The notes: generated by a model not told the origin, from the letters alone. A stretch of DNA of 43,292 nucleotides from an uncultured Clostridia bacterium (GCA_947167215.1 CAMVHE010000020.1:1-43292); one strand, 5' to 3'. Shown: positions 7,619 through 16,790, numbered from the stretch's first letter. Translations and numbers: made by a program.

Positions 7619-8773
7619 ATGAAAAAATATCTGTTTGCCATACTTGCATTGATCTTCATCGCCTCCAGTGCTTTTGCTGAAGATAATACTTACACGGCAG
7701 CTCTGGAAGATCAGAGTGCCGTAGAGGTATGCGGTACGGACAATGTCACTATTCAGGACGCGGTTATCCGCAAAACAGACGGCAGTGCTTCCAGTGCAGA
7801 TTCCGCCAGCTTCACCGGAGTGAATTCGGCCGTCCGGGTTTACGATCAGGGAAAACTATCCCTCTCAGATTCCGTCATCGAGTCCAGCGCCCAGAATGCA
7901 ACCGGCGTATTTGCATATGACCAGGGGATCATCTTCCTCTCCAACTGCATCATAAACGTCACGGGCGGAGGTGCAGGCGGTGTTCAGGTTGCCGGAGGCG
8001 GAACACTTTACGGGAGTGAGCTCTCCGTAACCAGTGCCAGCAAAGCAGCCATTCGCTCAGACCGCGGCGGCGGCACGATCCTTCTTGAAGGCGGCACCTA
8101 TACATCCACCGGAAAGAATGGCTGTCCTGCCATATACAGTACGGCGGATATCACCGTAAGTAATGCAACCTGCATTTCTGAGCAATCCCGTGCGGTGATC
8201 ATTGAAGGAAAAAACAGTGTAACCCTGAACAATGTCATCATCGAGGGAAATGATCAATCCAGTAAAGCCGGAAGCATCCATGCCAATGTACTGCTGTACC
8301 AGAGCGCTTCCGGCGATGCGAAAGAAGGAACCAGTGTTTTCACCATGAACGGCGGTGAAATGACTTCCCAACACGGAGCCATGTTTTACTGCACCAATAC
8401 TTCCAGCGTAATCAACCTCTCAAATGCAGAGCTCCACCTGTCTGATACGGAAAAGCTGCTGATTGTTTCGTCCGGCCGTTGGGGTAAGGATGGCAGGAAC
8501 GGCGGCACCTGTACGCTGAATGCCACAGACCAGTTGCTGACAGGCTCCGTATTCGTTGACAGCATTTCTGAATTGACGATGAATCTGACGAATTCCAGTT
8601 TTACAGGATCGATCAACTCAGACGGAACCAGCGGAAATGTTCTGCTGACAATGGATGCGGAGAGCATATGGACCCTGACCGCCGACAGCTATCTGACTTC
8701 GTTCGAGGGAAACCTGCATCAGATCGAAACGAACGGTTATCACCTTTTCATCCAGGACGAACTGGTTCTGTAA
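7619..8773 (+). CDS. Secreted beta-helix adhesin-like protein
   Basis: A 384-residue exported protein. Residues 1-20 are a signal peptide (MKKYLFAILALIFIASSAFA). The rest is a parallel beta-helix of short strands and Gly/Asn turns, with family signatures GVFAYDQG, AAIRSDRGGGT, GGTYTSTGKNGCPAIYST, VLLYQSASGDA and MFYCTNTSS. It belongs to a family of uncharacterised bacterial surface/adhesin-like proteins; no catalytic residues are evident. The ATG at 7619 has AAAGGA 10 bases upstream and begins a textbook signal peptide; an in-frame start at 7481 is not supported. It follows sigI-rsgI and a candidate SigI promoter. A dead relative lies at 4970-5273. Confidence 0.8.
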   Translation: MKKYLFAILALIFIASSAFAEDNTYTAALEDQSAVEVCGTDNVTIQDAVIRKTDGSASSADSASFTGVNSAVRVYDQGKLSLSDSVIESSAQNATGVFAYDQGIIFLSNCIINVTGGGAGGVQVAGGGTLYGSELSVTSASKAAIRSDRGGGTILLEGGTYTSTGKNGCPAIYSTADITVSNATCISEQSRAVIIEGKNSVTLNNVIIEGNDQSSKAGSIHANVLLYQSASGDAKEGTSVFTMNGGEMTSQHGAMFYCTNTSSVINLSNAELHLSDTEKLLIVSSGRWGKDGRNGGTCTLNATDQLLTGSVFVDSISELTMNLTNSSFTGSINSDGTSGNVLLTMDAESIWTLTADSYLTSFEGNLHQIETNGYHLFIQDELVL

Positions 8774-8820
8774 AACTTCCTTTCCAGTCGCCGGTAAATC
8801 GAAAACACTGTCCATATAAA

Positions 8821-8860
8821 AATACCGCGCAATCTGCATCGCATCAGATTGCGTGGTATT
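8821..8860 (-). terminator. Terminator for minus-strand GT operon
   Basis: A 16-bp stem with one G-U pair (AATACCGCGCAATCTG / CAGATTGCGTGGTATT, 8-base loop) has a T-rich exit on the minus strand (GGTATTTTTATATGG) but not on the plus strand. It lies about 150 bases beyond the stop of the gene at 9007-10434. Confidence 0.7.
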
Positions 8861-9006
8861 GCTTCTGTGTCCCTGTGATTGCCGGAATGCTTACAATACT
8901 CCTCTTCGGTGAATACTTTTCCTTTATTCTCGCCCGGTTCTCCCACCGTGCCGGATGGATAGGATTTCCGTCCTTGCAACGCAAACCGTTTTCTGGAAGA
9001 AGACAT

Positions 9007-10434
9007 TCATTTCCTGCGGTAGAGATAGAAGAGTTTGTTGAGACGGTGATCGTCATCATAGCCTACATCTTTTAAAATCAGATCATATCCTGTAAACTGC
9101 TCCGGCAATTCCCGCCATGTAACAAGGACATAATCCGGTTCTGCGTCTGCAACCATGCGGTCCAGTTCTTCTGTCATTTCATCATAGGCTACATTCAGCC
9201 TGCAGAAAAAACGGTTCTTCGGAAGTGCACCGCTTACCAGATAAAGGCCATCGTCCAGATGGCTGTACTGCAGCAAGGAGCTTCCCTTCGTCATGGCGGC
9301 AGCCAAACGGCCCTGAACCGTCTCCTCCAATGGCACAAACCGCAGGAAAGCATTGGGCGTCAGCAGCACTGCCGCGATACAGACGACAGAGGCAGCAGCA
9401 GGCAGCAATAATGCTTTCCCCTTCCATGCCGCATGCCTGTCCAGCAGAGCCATTCCTTCCATCAGGCCGATAAAGGTGAAAGGCGTCAGTATGAGAAGGG
9501 TATATGGCCACATGCGGCCGGTAAACAGCAATACCGCCAGCTGGATTACAGCACCTGAAATTACAGCAATACGGAGTGTCAAAGGCTCCTCTCGACTCGC
9601 AAGCATGGCAGCCAATCCGCCCGCTGCAAAGATTCCCCACCATGCATTATCTCTGAAAAGACGCAGCGTGTCCGCCACGGACATTCTTATGGCGCCTGCA
9701 TAATGAAGCGTATTATTGACGATATACGCGATAAAAGCATCACCGAGCGCATCATGATAAAGAAAATATACGGTCCACAGGAGGAAGGGAATCATCATGC
9801 CTGCAAGAAAGGTCCCAGCACTGTGCAGAAGTTTCGGAATTCCCCCCTTCTGCCAGGTTGCAGCAGCAACAGCCAGACAGATTCCAAGCCATATCCCAAG
9901 AATGGTATATTTAATGGTTCCCACAAAGCCCGCAGCCAGACCGCAGAGCCAGATGCTGCGGGTCGTCAGTTCCTTTTCATCCATCATATAGAGGGAAGCC
10001 ATGATAAATGGCAGGCAGAACTCCTCCGCACTGTCGCCGCTTGCAAAAGCAGGGGACGATACGAGCAGTGCGGCCACCAGCACAGTGCCAAAGAATGCCT
10101 TGAAAGAAGAAAGCCTTCTCGCCATCATTCGGTATGCCAGTACCATCACCGCCGAAAGTGCACAGCCTTCCAGAAGATATACCCCCAAAAAGCCGGATTC
10201 GGAAATGCATGCCGCAATCCAATGTAAGAGATAGAGCGTCGGACCTTTCTGCTCATAAACATCCCGATACAGCACTGCACCGTGCTTCATCATTCGCCCT
10301 ACCGTCAGCAGACAGTTGGCATCATCCCAGATATTGAGCGGGAAGAGCGGTGAACATTGTGAGCAGAAAAGAAGCAGCAGAAAAGCTGAAGCGATGAGGA
10401 TACAGACGATTTTTTTCTGAGAAAGCTCTTTCAT
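9007..10434 (-). CDS. GT-C fold membrane glycosyltransferase-like protein (family 39-type)
   Basis: A 475-residue polytopic membrane protein with an N-terminal helix (residues about 8-27) and some ten more hydrophobic segments up to about residue 380, then a soluble C-terminal domain of about 90 residues. After the first helix comes NIWDDANCLLTVGRMM...YRDVYEQKGPTLYLLH, an outer loop whose acidic residues resemble those of GT-C enzymes (PMT/ArnT type), which use polyprenyl-phosphate sugars. Donor and acceptor are unknown. The start at 10434 has GGAGGAGG upstream and overlaps the stop of the GNAT gene by 4 bases (ATGA), so the two are translationally coupled. Confidence 0.72.
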   Translation of the reverse strand: MKELSQKKIVCILIASAFLLLLFCSQCSPLFPLNIWDDANCLLTVGRMMKHGAVLYRDVYEQKGPTLYLLHWIAACISESGFLGVYLLEGCALSAVMVLAYRMMARRLSSFKAFFGTVLVAALLVSSPAFASGDSAEEFCLPFIMASLYMMDEKELTTRSIWLCGLAAGFVGTIKYTILGIWLGICLAVAAATWQKGGIPKLLHSAGTFLAGMMIPFLLWTVYFLYHDALGDAFIAYIVNNTLHYAGAIRMSVADTLRLFRDNAWWGIFAAGGLAAMLASREEPLTLRIAVISGAVIQLAVLLFTGRMWPYTLLILTPFTFIGLMEGMALLDRHAAWKGKALLLPAAASVVCIAAVLLTPNAFLRFVPLEETVQGRLAAAMTKGSSLLQYSHLDDGLYLVSGALPKNRFFCRLNVAYDEMTEELDRMVADAEPDYVLVTWRELPEQFTGYDLILKDVGYDDDHRLNKLFYLYRRK

Positions 10435-11018
10435 AAATAGCGCCTCCTCCTTCCCTTTCCTCCCCGGAGAAGCCAATCCTCCCGATAAAGCACATTCAGG
10501 CAGGCACTTTTGGTTTCTCCATAACCCGTCACATAGGAAATCCGCCGGAGAAAAGTAAATCCGCAGCGCATCTGGACATGTGCCGAACGGGTATTCTCTT
10601 CAAACTGTCCACAGGCCACGGCGTCCAGCCCGGCTTCCTCAAACAGATACTGAAGCACTGCCTGAAGCGCTTCCGGCATCAGCTGTTTGCCCCAGTGTTC
10701 TTTGGAAAGCGCATAATATACCTGGCGGCAGGACAGATCCGAAAACTCGGGGATTTCGTTTTCCCGATATTTTCCGATTCCTATGGACCCGATGGCCTCC
10801 CCTTCAAGAACCAGCGCAAGCTCTTTTTTCTCCCGGATCATCTGCTCCAGGAGGATTTGAGCTTCTTCAAGACTCTTCGGTGCCCGCTGTCCGGTGGGCT
10901 CTGCAACATCCTCCGAAAAGTAGTGATAAAAACTTTGCAGGTCCTCCGCACAGAAAGGCCGGATGTGAAGTCTTTCCGTACTAAGATGAACATCGGACAC
11001 ATTGATGTTTGCGTTCAT
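10431..11018 (-). CDS. GNAT N-acetyltransferase, RimJ/RimL-like
   Basis: A 195-residue acetyltransferase. The N-terminal STERLHIRPFCAEDLQSFYHYFS and the EHWGKQLMPEALQAVLQYLFEE helix (acetyl-CoA pyrophosphate-binding region) followed by GLDAVACGQFEENTRSAHVQMRCGF (the N...S...M..GF signature) place it in the RimJ/RimL-type GNAT group that acetylates protein N-termini or small amines. A GAGGGG site lies before the ATG. It is first in a two-gene unit with the membrane glycosyltransferase-like gene; substrate unknown. Confidence 0.88.
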   Translation of the reverse strand: MNANINVSDVHLSTERLHIRPFCAEDLQSFYHYFSEDVAEPTGQRAPKSLEEAQILLEQMIREKKELALVLEGEAIGSIGIGKYRENEIPEFSDLSCRQVYYALSKEHWGKQLMPEALQAVLQYLFEEAGLDAVACGQFEENTRSAHVQMRCGFTFLRRISYVTGYGETKSACLNVLYREDWLLRGGKGRRRRYL

Positions 11019-11060
11019 TTTTTCCCCTCAGCTGTTTTACTGACTTCTGTTTCTTTTCGG

Positions 11061-11089
11061 TTGTCAAAAAGGATAGAACATGATAAACT
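11061..11089 (+). promoter_or_regulatory. Sigma-A promoter of the DUF1858 gene
   Basis: TTGTCA (11061-11066), a 17-bp spacer and TAAACT (11084-11089), 42 bases before the ATG at 11132. Confidence 0.6.
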
Positions 11090-11131
11090 ACGTCCGTCAT
11101 GCTATAGTGCATAATACAAGGAGGAATTTCC

Positions 11132-11377
11132 ATGTCTCAACTCATTACCAGTCCTTATGTGACGAAAGATATGCTCGTCGGTGAAATCATTCGCCAGTAT
11201 CCTTCTGCCTCCATCGCCCTCATGGGCTGCGGCATGGGCTGTGTTCACTGTCCTTCCGCTCAGGGCGAAAGTCTGGAACAGGCTTCCATGGTACATGGTC
11301 TGGATGTCAATGAAGTTCTGGAGTTTGTCAACGGCTGGATTGCGGAGAAAGGTCCTGACCTTCCCAGCTACAACTGA
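11132..11377 (+). CDS. DUF1858 small disulfide protein
   Basis: An 81-residue protein of the DUF1858 family (hydrid-cluster-associated redox disulfide domain). Signature parts are TKDMLVGEIIRQYP, the Cys-rich CGMGCVHC segment and GESLEQASMVHGLDVNEVLEFVN. The cysteines suggest a redox-active disulfide or metal binding; the exact role is unknown. A strong ribosome site (AAGGAGG) precedes the ATG. It is a single-gene unit with its own promoter and terminator. Confidence 0.88.
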   Translation: MSQLITSPYVTKDMLVGEIIRQYPSASIALMGCGMGCVHCPSAQGESLEQASMVHGLDVNEVLEFVNGWIAEKGPDLPSYN

Positions 11378-11390
11378 GATGCTAAACGAT

Positions 11391-11420
11391 ACACCTGACA
11401 GAAATGTCAGGTGTTTTCTT
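11391..11420 (+). terminator. Terminator of the DUF1858 gene
   Basis: A perfect 10-bp stem (ACACCTGACA / TGTCAGGTGT) with a GAAA tetraloop, followed by TTTCTTT. Confidence 0.9.
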
Positions 11421-11450
11421 TATCATTTTGAAGTTTCCCCCGGATCCGGC

Positions 11451-11479
11451 AACTGCAGGCAATATGACTGCCTGCAGTT
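11451..11479. repeat. Perfect 11-bp inverted repeat without T run
   Basis: AACTGCAGGCA (11451-11461) and TGCCTGCAGTT (11469-11479) flank a 7-base loop between two convergent genes. Neither side carries a T tract, so it is not a standard terminator; it may be an mRNA 3'-end stabiliser or protein site. Confidence 0.6.
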
Positions 11480-11583
11480 GTTCCATTCTTTCCGCCAATC
11501 CCGGGCGGAAGCATCCTCAGGAACAGGCGCCGTTCCCTCTTTTCTAGCCTTCACACGACAAATGTGTTGGAGAGGACGCCTGC

Positions 11584-13908
11584 CTAATCAAGCTCCGGTT
11601 TAGCTTCTCTATGGCGCCTCATATCAAGAACCGAAAGGAGAAGGAGGAGAATGCCGCCGCAGGTACTGATCAGCGTTGCCACTGTCCATTTGACAGGCGT
11701 CTTGAACCATACGTGGAAAGAGGCTTCCCCAGACATATCTTCCACGTTCAGCAGGATTACATTGTTATTGCCCCGGGCCATGGTAATGCTGCCGCATCCT
11801 TCCCCTTCAGCGGCATAACCCGGATAATACAGCAGAGGCAGTTCAATACTATGCTCTCCGGGAGTAGTCTTGACGGTAAATGTCAGATCATTTCCATTCT
11901 TTTCATAGGCAGTAATTTCATATGGATCCGTTCCTTTTACCCGCAGGTCTCCCGGCCACAGAGCCTCGCTCTGGGTAAAGAAATAGATATATTCATATTG
12001 TCCGACGAAGGAAGTCATGTAGCTGTCCTGATAAAGAAGCGGGAGCCTTTCCACCTGCGACTGCATGGTATAGGATGCAGTAAGTACACTTACCGTAACA
12101 AGTACCGTCATCGCTGTCTTTTTCAGTTTTTCTTCCCGCAATGCGCCCCAGGCTGCAGTTACAGAAAGAAGCGGTACGGCAACGCTCATCAGACGCCACG
12201 GGAACTGCATCTGCCCTACCACCGTCGTGAAAGGCCGGTGCGTGCGTATGAACTTCCAGGGGAAAACATCCGTTGCCATGAACATTGCCAGCCCGCCCAG
12301 CAGAAGCAGCTTGGTACAGAACCTGTCCATTTTCTCCGTTTCCGCATTGCGGGCAAGATTTCCTTCCTGATAGCGCCGTATTCCGAAAAGCGCAATGCCC
12401 AGCATGATCGCCATTCCGGGTATGACACCGACGGAATATGCATAATCATCCGAGTTTTCCACTACCCAGCCTTTCAGGCCAGGGAATGCGATCATATAGC
12501 CGCCCATACGAAGGGCATGTTTTTCCGGATTCAGGGAGACATTGGTGTTGATTCCATCGCGGATATAGTCCAGCATGGGAATCAGGAAACCCACAAAGCA
12601 GACCGCCGTTACTCCTGCCGCCAGCAGTATGGAAACAATGCGTCTTTTTTCCCGGAAAAGCTTCGGCAGGCAGAGCAACGCTGCCAGTGCACAGAACACC
12701 GTGCAGAAAAGAACGCTGAGCAGGTGCGATGCGCAGATGCATGTCATCGCCAGGGCCAGAAGAGGCCATCTGCTTTCATCGCCTTCAAGAACTTCCCACA
12801 TTGCCCAGATCAGCAGCGGGAAAAAAATCATTGCAAGGCTTTCCCCATAGGTTGCCCGGGTGTACAGATTCGCAATCCGGTAGCTGCTCGTGACGTAAAG
12901 CATGGTCACTGCCAGGGAAAGGTCCCTGCGTCTGCTGATCTTCCGGATGCTGATATAACAGCACAATACCGTCGCCGCATTGATGACCACGACAAAAATG
13001 CGCAGGGCACCGCTCAGCGTAATGCCGAGATTGCGCAGCAGCGCAGGAAAATACAGGAAGAATTCCGGATAGAAAATGGAAGCCGCATATCCGTAGCCCT
13101 GCAGTGTGGATGCATGGATGCGGACCGGAATCTGCCCCATCCTCAGCGCAGAAGCAATGCCCTCAATACGGTTTGCATGAAACTGCAGATCATGCCCGTC
13201 ATATACCCCCCGCCACATCATGGGGCCGGATATGAAAACAATAAGGAGCAGAAGGATCAAAGCCGCGCCGCGGCGCTCCCTGCTGTCGCTGCGATTTTCC
13301 TCCGAGAGAATAATCAGCACCGTCAGGGCGATTCCTGCAAGAATCATGAATGCAACCAGGTCGGGATCAATGATGGTCGTTCCGCATTTGGAAACGGTAA
13401 CACTTACAACCTGGTCCGGTGCATTCGTAGCGAAACGGATGCTTTCCACCGATTCTTTCACGGTAAAACGGCCATGGACCTCCGTCTGGCCGTCCGTGCT
13501 GATCTTCCCGTTTTCAATAAGCCGGGATTTTCCTGCACAGACTACTTCCCCTTCAAATTTCTCCGGCTCTGCCAGCGTCAGGGTGATATCATAGTCACCC
13601 CACATGAGGTTCAGCCCGTTTTCGTCCATCGCCCGCCTCGAAACCACAACGTCTCTGGCGTTATTCTCTTCGTCGCCCCAAATCCCGCTGTTGGTTCGCC
13701 GGTTTGCATCCGCCTGCACCAGATACATGCGGTCCAGGGCTTCTTTTTCTGCTGTTTCAGCATCCTCCAGGCTTTCCACAAATGTCTGGAGGTTCTCTCC
13801 CTCAAAAACATACGTCTGCGCTTCCCTGTCAGAGAATATCCAGACTGCGGCGCATACCAGCAGCCAGCATAGCAGCAGTTTGACTTTTTTATTCAACATG
13901 TTATTCAC
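11584..13908 (-). CDS. Large PTPS-related/YfhO-like membrane protein
   Basis: A 774-residue integral membrane protein. A first helix (about 10-26) leads into an outer beta-rich domain (about 30-180), then some eleven to twelve helices (about 185-590), another outer domain (about 600-735) and a last helix (about 740-760). The segment YDGHDLQFHANRIEGIASAL...IPVRI...YGYAASIFYPEFFLYFP is the signature of the 6-pyruvoyl-tetrahydropterin-synthase-related membrane family, thought to be GT-C-type glycosyltransferases. No activity can be assigned. A GTG start at 13908 is chosen because AAAGGA lies 7 bases before it; an ATG three codons later is the alternative. Confidence 0.75.
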   Translation of the reverse strand: MNNMLNKKVKLLLCWLLVCAAVWIFSDREAQTYVFEGENLQTFVESLEDAETAEKEALDRMYLVQADANRRTNSGIWGDEENNARDVVVSRRAMDENGLNLMWGDYDITLTLAEPEKFEGEVVCAGKSRLIENGKISTDGQTEVHGRFTVKESVESIRFATNAPDQVVSVTVSKCGTTIIDPDLVAFMILAGIALTVLIILSEENRSDSRERRGAALILLLLIVFISGPMMWRGVYDGHDLQFHANRIEGIASALRMGQIPVRIHASTLQGYGYAASIFYPEFFLYFPALLRNLGITLSGALRIFVVVINAATVLCCYISIRKISRRRDLSLAVTMLYVTSSYRIANLYTRATYGESLAMIFFPLLIWAMWEVLEGDESRWPLLALAMTCICASHLLSVLFCTVFCALAALLCLPKLFREKRRIVSILLAAGVTAVCFVGFLIPMLDYIRDGINTNVSLNPEKHALRMGGYMIAFPGLKGWVVENSDDYAYSVGVIPGMAIMLGIALFGIRRYQEGNLARNAETEKMDRFCTKLLLLGGLAMFMATDVFPWKFIRTHRPFTTVVGQMQFPWRLMSVAVPLLSVTAAWGALREEKLKKTAMTVLVTVSVLTASYTMQSQVERLPLLYQDSYMTSFVGQYEYIYFFTQSEALWPGDLRVKGTDPYEITAYEKNGNDLTFTVKTTPGEHSIELPLLYYPGYAAEGEGCGSITMARGNNNVILLNVEDMSGEASFHVWFKTPVKWTVATLISTCGGILLLLLSVLDMRRHREAKPELD

Positions 13909-13943
13909 AAAGAAATCCTTTCCTAATGAAACAAAGTGCGCTC

Positions 13944-13972
13944 ATCATAGCATGAAGCCATCTTATTTGCAA
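13944..13972 (-). promoter_or_regulatory. Sigma-A promoter of the large membrane-protein gene
   Basis: On the minus strand TTGCAA (13972-13967) and TATGAT (13949-13944) with a 17-bp spacer, 36 bases before the start codon. Confidence 0.7.
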
Positions 13973-14150
13973 CCGTATTACCATATTCCCGGAACGGTCT
14001 GTCCGGGCATCCTTCTCCTTCTGAAGCTTTCTCCCGGCGGTGGATTCCTACATTGCCATCCTCTCAGATTCCTTCCTTATATTATCAGAAACTGTTTCTT
14101 CATCATTTAACCATATTGTTAAATTAAATTCACAACTTTTTATTAACTTC

Positions 14151-14179
14151 TTGAAAGACTCGTAACAACATGTTATACT
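14151..14179 (+). promoter_or_regulatory. Strong sigma-A promoter of the BMP-type gene
   Basis: TTGAAA (14151-14156), a 17-bp spacer and TATACT (14174-14179), preceded by an A/T-rich tract (14105-14150) that may act as an UP element. Confidence 0.8.
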
Positions 14180-14237
14180 ATGCCCGTCACTTATGGATGT
14201 GCATTGCACTTCCGGCAAGAAAAAGGAGGAAAACATC

Positions 14238-15362
14238 GTGAAAAAGTTTCTTGTCATGCTCCTGACCCTCGCGCTGGCACTGTGTGCTTTTGCTGCAGTG
14301 GCAGAGTCTGTCAACCCGGACGACATCGCCAATGAAATGACCGATGCCAATGGCGTATATGAACTCGCCTTCGTTACCGACGTTGGACAGCTCATGGACA
14401 AGTCCTTCAACCAGGGCACCTGGAATGGTGTCAAGATCTATGCCGCCAACAACGGACTTTCCTATAAGTACTATCAGCCCGCGAACGGCGAGCAGGCTAC
14501 GGATGAGGATCGCTATGATGCTATGAAGGCTGCTGCTGACGCTGGTGCCAAGGTTGTTGTCTGTGCAGGCTTCCTGCAGGCTTCCGCCCTGTCCCGTGCT
14601 GCTGCCGAATATCCGGACGTCAACTGGGTATTTATCGATGGCTGGACGCAGACCGATGCAAACGGAAACGTCCTGACGAACGTTGCTCCTATTGCTTTCA
14701 AGGAAGAGCAGAGCGGCTACCTCGCCGGCTATGCTATCGTTAAGGAAGGCTTCACCAAGCTCGGCTTCATGGGCGGCGGCGGTGGAACCAATGCTGCTTG
14801 CTGCCGTTATGGCTATGGCTTTGCTCAGGGCGTCAGCGCTGCCGCTAAGGAAATGGGCGTTGAAGTTGAGCTGAAGTACACCTGGCAGTATGGCGCTGCT
14901 TTCGCAGCTTCCCAGGAACTGCAGACCATGGCCAATGGCTGGTACATGGGCGGCACCGAAGTCATCTTCTCCTGCGGCGGATCCATCTTCAGCTCCATCA
15001 CTGCTGCTGCCGCTGCCAACGAAGGATTTGTCATCGGTGTTGACGTTGACCAGAGCAACGAATCCGAGTATGTTATCACTTCCGCTCTCAAGGGCATTAC
15101 CGCTGCTACCAACTGGGCTATCACCAAGTACTATGCTGGTGAGTGGGCCGAAATCGGCGGCATCAACATGAGCCTCGGCGCAAATGATGACGCTGTTGGC
15201 CTGCCGGTTGACACCTGGTCCCTCGAGAATTTCACCGTTGCCGAGTATGAAGCTCTGATGGCTGCTATCAAGGATGGCACCCTCACCATCGATAACACCG
15301 TTATGGAAAATGACGCTGTTGTCAATGCCGGCCTCGAGAACGTGACCATAATCTACGAGTAA
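14238..15362 (+). CDS. BMP/PnrA-family substrate-binding protein
   Basis: A 374-residue exported solute-binding protein of the BMP (basic membrane protein, PnrA-like) family, members of which bind purine nucleosides for ABC import. Residues 1-22 form a signal peptide; cleavage near AVA-ES is likely. The LALC segment is a poor lipobox, so lipid anchoring is doubtful. Family marks are LAFVTDVGQLMDKSFNQGTWNG, VVCAGFLQASAL, FIDGW, AGYAIVKEGFTKLGFMGG and VIGVDVDQS. The GTG at 14238 has AGGAGG 7 bases upstream; an upstream ATG (14193) lacks a site. Uniform codon choice (GCT, AAG, GGC) and the strong promoter suggest high expression. No transporter ATPase or permease gene is adjacent. Confidence 0.87.
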   Translation: MKKFLVMLLTLALALCAFAAVAESVNPDDIANEMTDANGVYELAFVTDVGQLMDKSFNQGTWNGVKIYAANNGLSYKYYQPANGEQATDEDRYDAMKAAADAGAKVVVCAGFLQASALSRAAAEYPDVNWVFIDGWTQTDANGNVLTNVAPIAFKEEQSGYLAGYAIVKEGFTKLGFMGGGGGTNAACCRYGYGFAQGVSAAAKEMGVEVELKYTWQYGAAFAASQELQTMANGWYMGGTEVIFSCGGSIFSSITAAAAANEGFVIGVDVDQSNESEYVITSALKGITAATNWAITKYYAGEWAEIGGINMSLGANDDAVGLPVDTWSLENFTVAEYEALMAAIKDGTLTIDNTVMENDAVVNAGLENVTIIYE

Positions 15363-15379
15363 GAATCGCCTTATTCAAA

Positions 15380-15408
15380 AATCCGCTGGAGTTCCAGCGG
15401 ATTTTTTA
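15380..15408 (+). terminator. Terminator of the BMP-type gene
   Basis: An 11-bp stem (AATCCGCTGGA / TCCAGCGGATT) with a short loop, followed by TTTTTATTTATT. Confidence 0.9.
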
Positions 15409-15423
15409 TTTATTGAAGACTTG

Positions 15424-16257
15424 TTACTGAAGGATCTGCCATCTGCTGCGGTCTGTCAGATCATTCCCCGTATCAATCAGCGCCATTCCCTGGTATCCCA
15501 GGCTGTTCGGATAATTGGTTCTTGCGCTTTCCACACTGAACATACAAACGCCTTCCGGCGTCCATTTCTGGCCTTCCGCAAAAATCTCAAACCAGACAAA
15601 CAGGAGTCCGTCATGAAGGTCCTCTGCAGCTCTTACACTGGCGAATCCGCCTTCCGTTCTGCCAGATGGCGAATTGACAAGGTAATATCCATCCACATAG
15701 GGATAACTGCCTGACTGCATGTCGCTGATCTCTCTGCCAAACAGCCGGCCTGCAGCTTCGTATACTTCCTTCCCAGGAATGCGTACTCCCTGACCATCTT
15801 TTTCTGCTTCCGCCTTTTCCGTATATACAAGCGTTCCGATGGCTGCGTCAATCATTTCCCTGTCCGTGCATTCATCCCGCAAAAAAGCGGTATCTCTTGC
15901 AAAGCCCTGCGAAGTAAACTGTGTCAGATAAAGATTCAGGTGGATCGTCAGGGCGCTGTCCATGGAAAGGAGTTCGCCCTCCATTTTTCTCTGCCTCTTC
16001 AGGTATTTTTCGAGAACAAATCCATTCTCCCCCTGATAGGCAACCTGTGTAAAATCATTTTCCGGTTCCGACAGCACCGTCACCACAGCGCCAAGCGGAA
16101 TCTTTTTCAATGCTTTTCCCTTTTTATCCGGCTTATTACGCAATGTCACATATTCTGTTACGTCTGTCACTTCCGCCAGTTGGATATCCGCTGCCCTTAC
16201 CTCTGATACGGTGCACAGCAGCGCCACCAGCAGGAGTACAAATCTCCATTTCTTCAC
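15424..16257 (-). CDS. Secreted SH3-domain protein
   Basis: A 277-residue exported protein. A signal peptide (about 1-22, ending VRA-AD) is followed by a bacterial SH3-type domain (about 27-88: VTEYVTLRNKPDKKGKALKKIPLGAVVTVL...GFVLEKYL), usually a cell-wall-binding module, and a C-terminal domain (about 90-277) that I do not recognise. The start is a GTG with GAGAGG upstream. It stands alone, convergent with the BMP-type gene, with a promoter about 100 bases upstream. Confidence 0.75.
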   Translation of the reverse strand: MKKWRFVLLLVALLCTVSEVRAADIQLAEVTDVTEYVTLRNKPDKKGKALKKIPLGAVVTVLSEPENDFTQVAYQGENGFVLEKYLKRQRKMEGELLSMDSALTIHLNLYLTQFTSQGFARDTAFLRDECTDREMIDAAIGTLVYTEKAEAEKDGQGVRIPGKEVYEAAGRLFGREISDMQSGSYPYVDGYYLVNSPSGRTEGGFASVRAAEDLHDGLLFVWFEIFAEGQKWTPEGVCMFSVESARTNYPNSLGYQGMALIDTGNDLTDRSRWQILQ

Positions 16258-16361
16258 GATTTTCCTCTCTTTCTCCGTACTCTTTACAGGCAGAAAACAT
16301 GTAGTTTTTCCGCCTGATCATCCCCCGCAGCATTCCTTCTTCTGCGGTTTCCCTGTCCTGC

Positions 16362-16390
16362 ATTATACACAGATTCCGATACCCCATCAA
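16362..16390 (-). promoter_or_regulatory. Sigma-A promoter of the SH3-protein gene
   Basis: Minus strand TTGATG (16390-16385), 17-bp spacer, perfect TATAAT (16367-16362). The leader of about 100 bases contains an imperfect palindrome (16290-16317, arms AGGCAGAAAA / TTTTCCGCCT). Confidence 0.75.
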
Positions 16391-16790
16391 GTAACAGGCT
16401 CCGCTGCGCTGAATCTCCTCCGCCTGACACCTCTTCCCGGATTATCTGTTTCTCCGGCCTTTCCAGAAAGGCTGTAACGTGCTGCCATCGGATTACAGGC
16501 GTCAGGAAGCGCCCGGAAAACATATCCTGAACGGAATAGCCGTCTTTTCTGCAGGTCCTGCACTCCCCTCCCTGATAAGAACTTCTGTCCCTGAGAATTT
16601 CATGTCATGAAGACTTGCCGCACCCTGTTTTCCTGATCCTGTCGCGTCCTGTTTGTCAGGAAAGCGCTTACCGGCTGAATACACGAAGTACACCCTTTTT
16701 GCTTTCCCGGTATCCCCTTCACCTGCATGGAGTTTGCTGCCTAAAACGGGCAAAATTCTGCTCTTTCTTTTTGCTTTTTACTGTTAACGA
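16391..16790. other. Gene-free intergenic stretch
   Basis: Between the SH3-protein promoter and the promoter of the Dlt-like operon. Short open frames here lack ribosome sites and family resemblance. No RNA structure or repeat was recognised. Confidence 0.5.

Noticed and set aside
11611-13872. Long plus-strand open frame opposite the large membrane-protein gene
   Set aside because: Its His/Arg/Gln-rich composition is that of an antisense shadow; the minus strand encodes a clear membrane protein with promoter and ribosome site.
16391-16753. Short minus-strand frames in the spacer before the Dlt-like operon
   Set aside because: No ribosome sites, low-plausibility composition, and no resemblance to known proteins.
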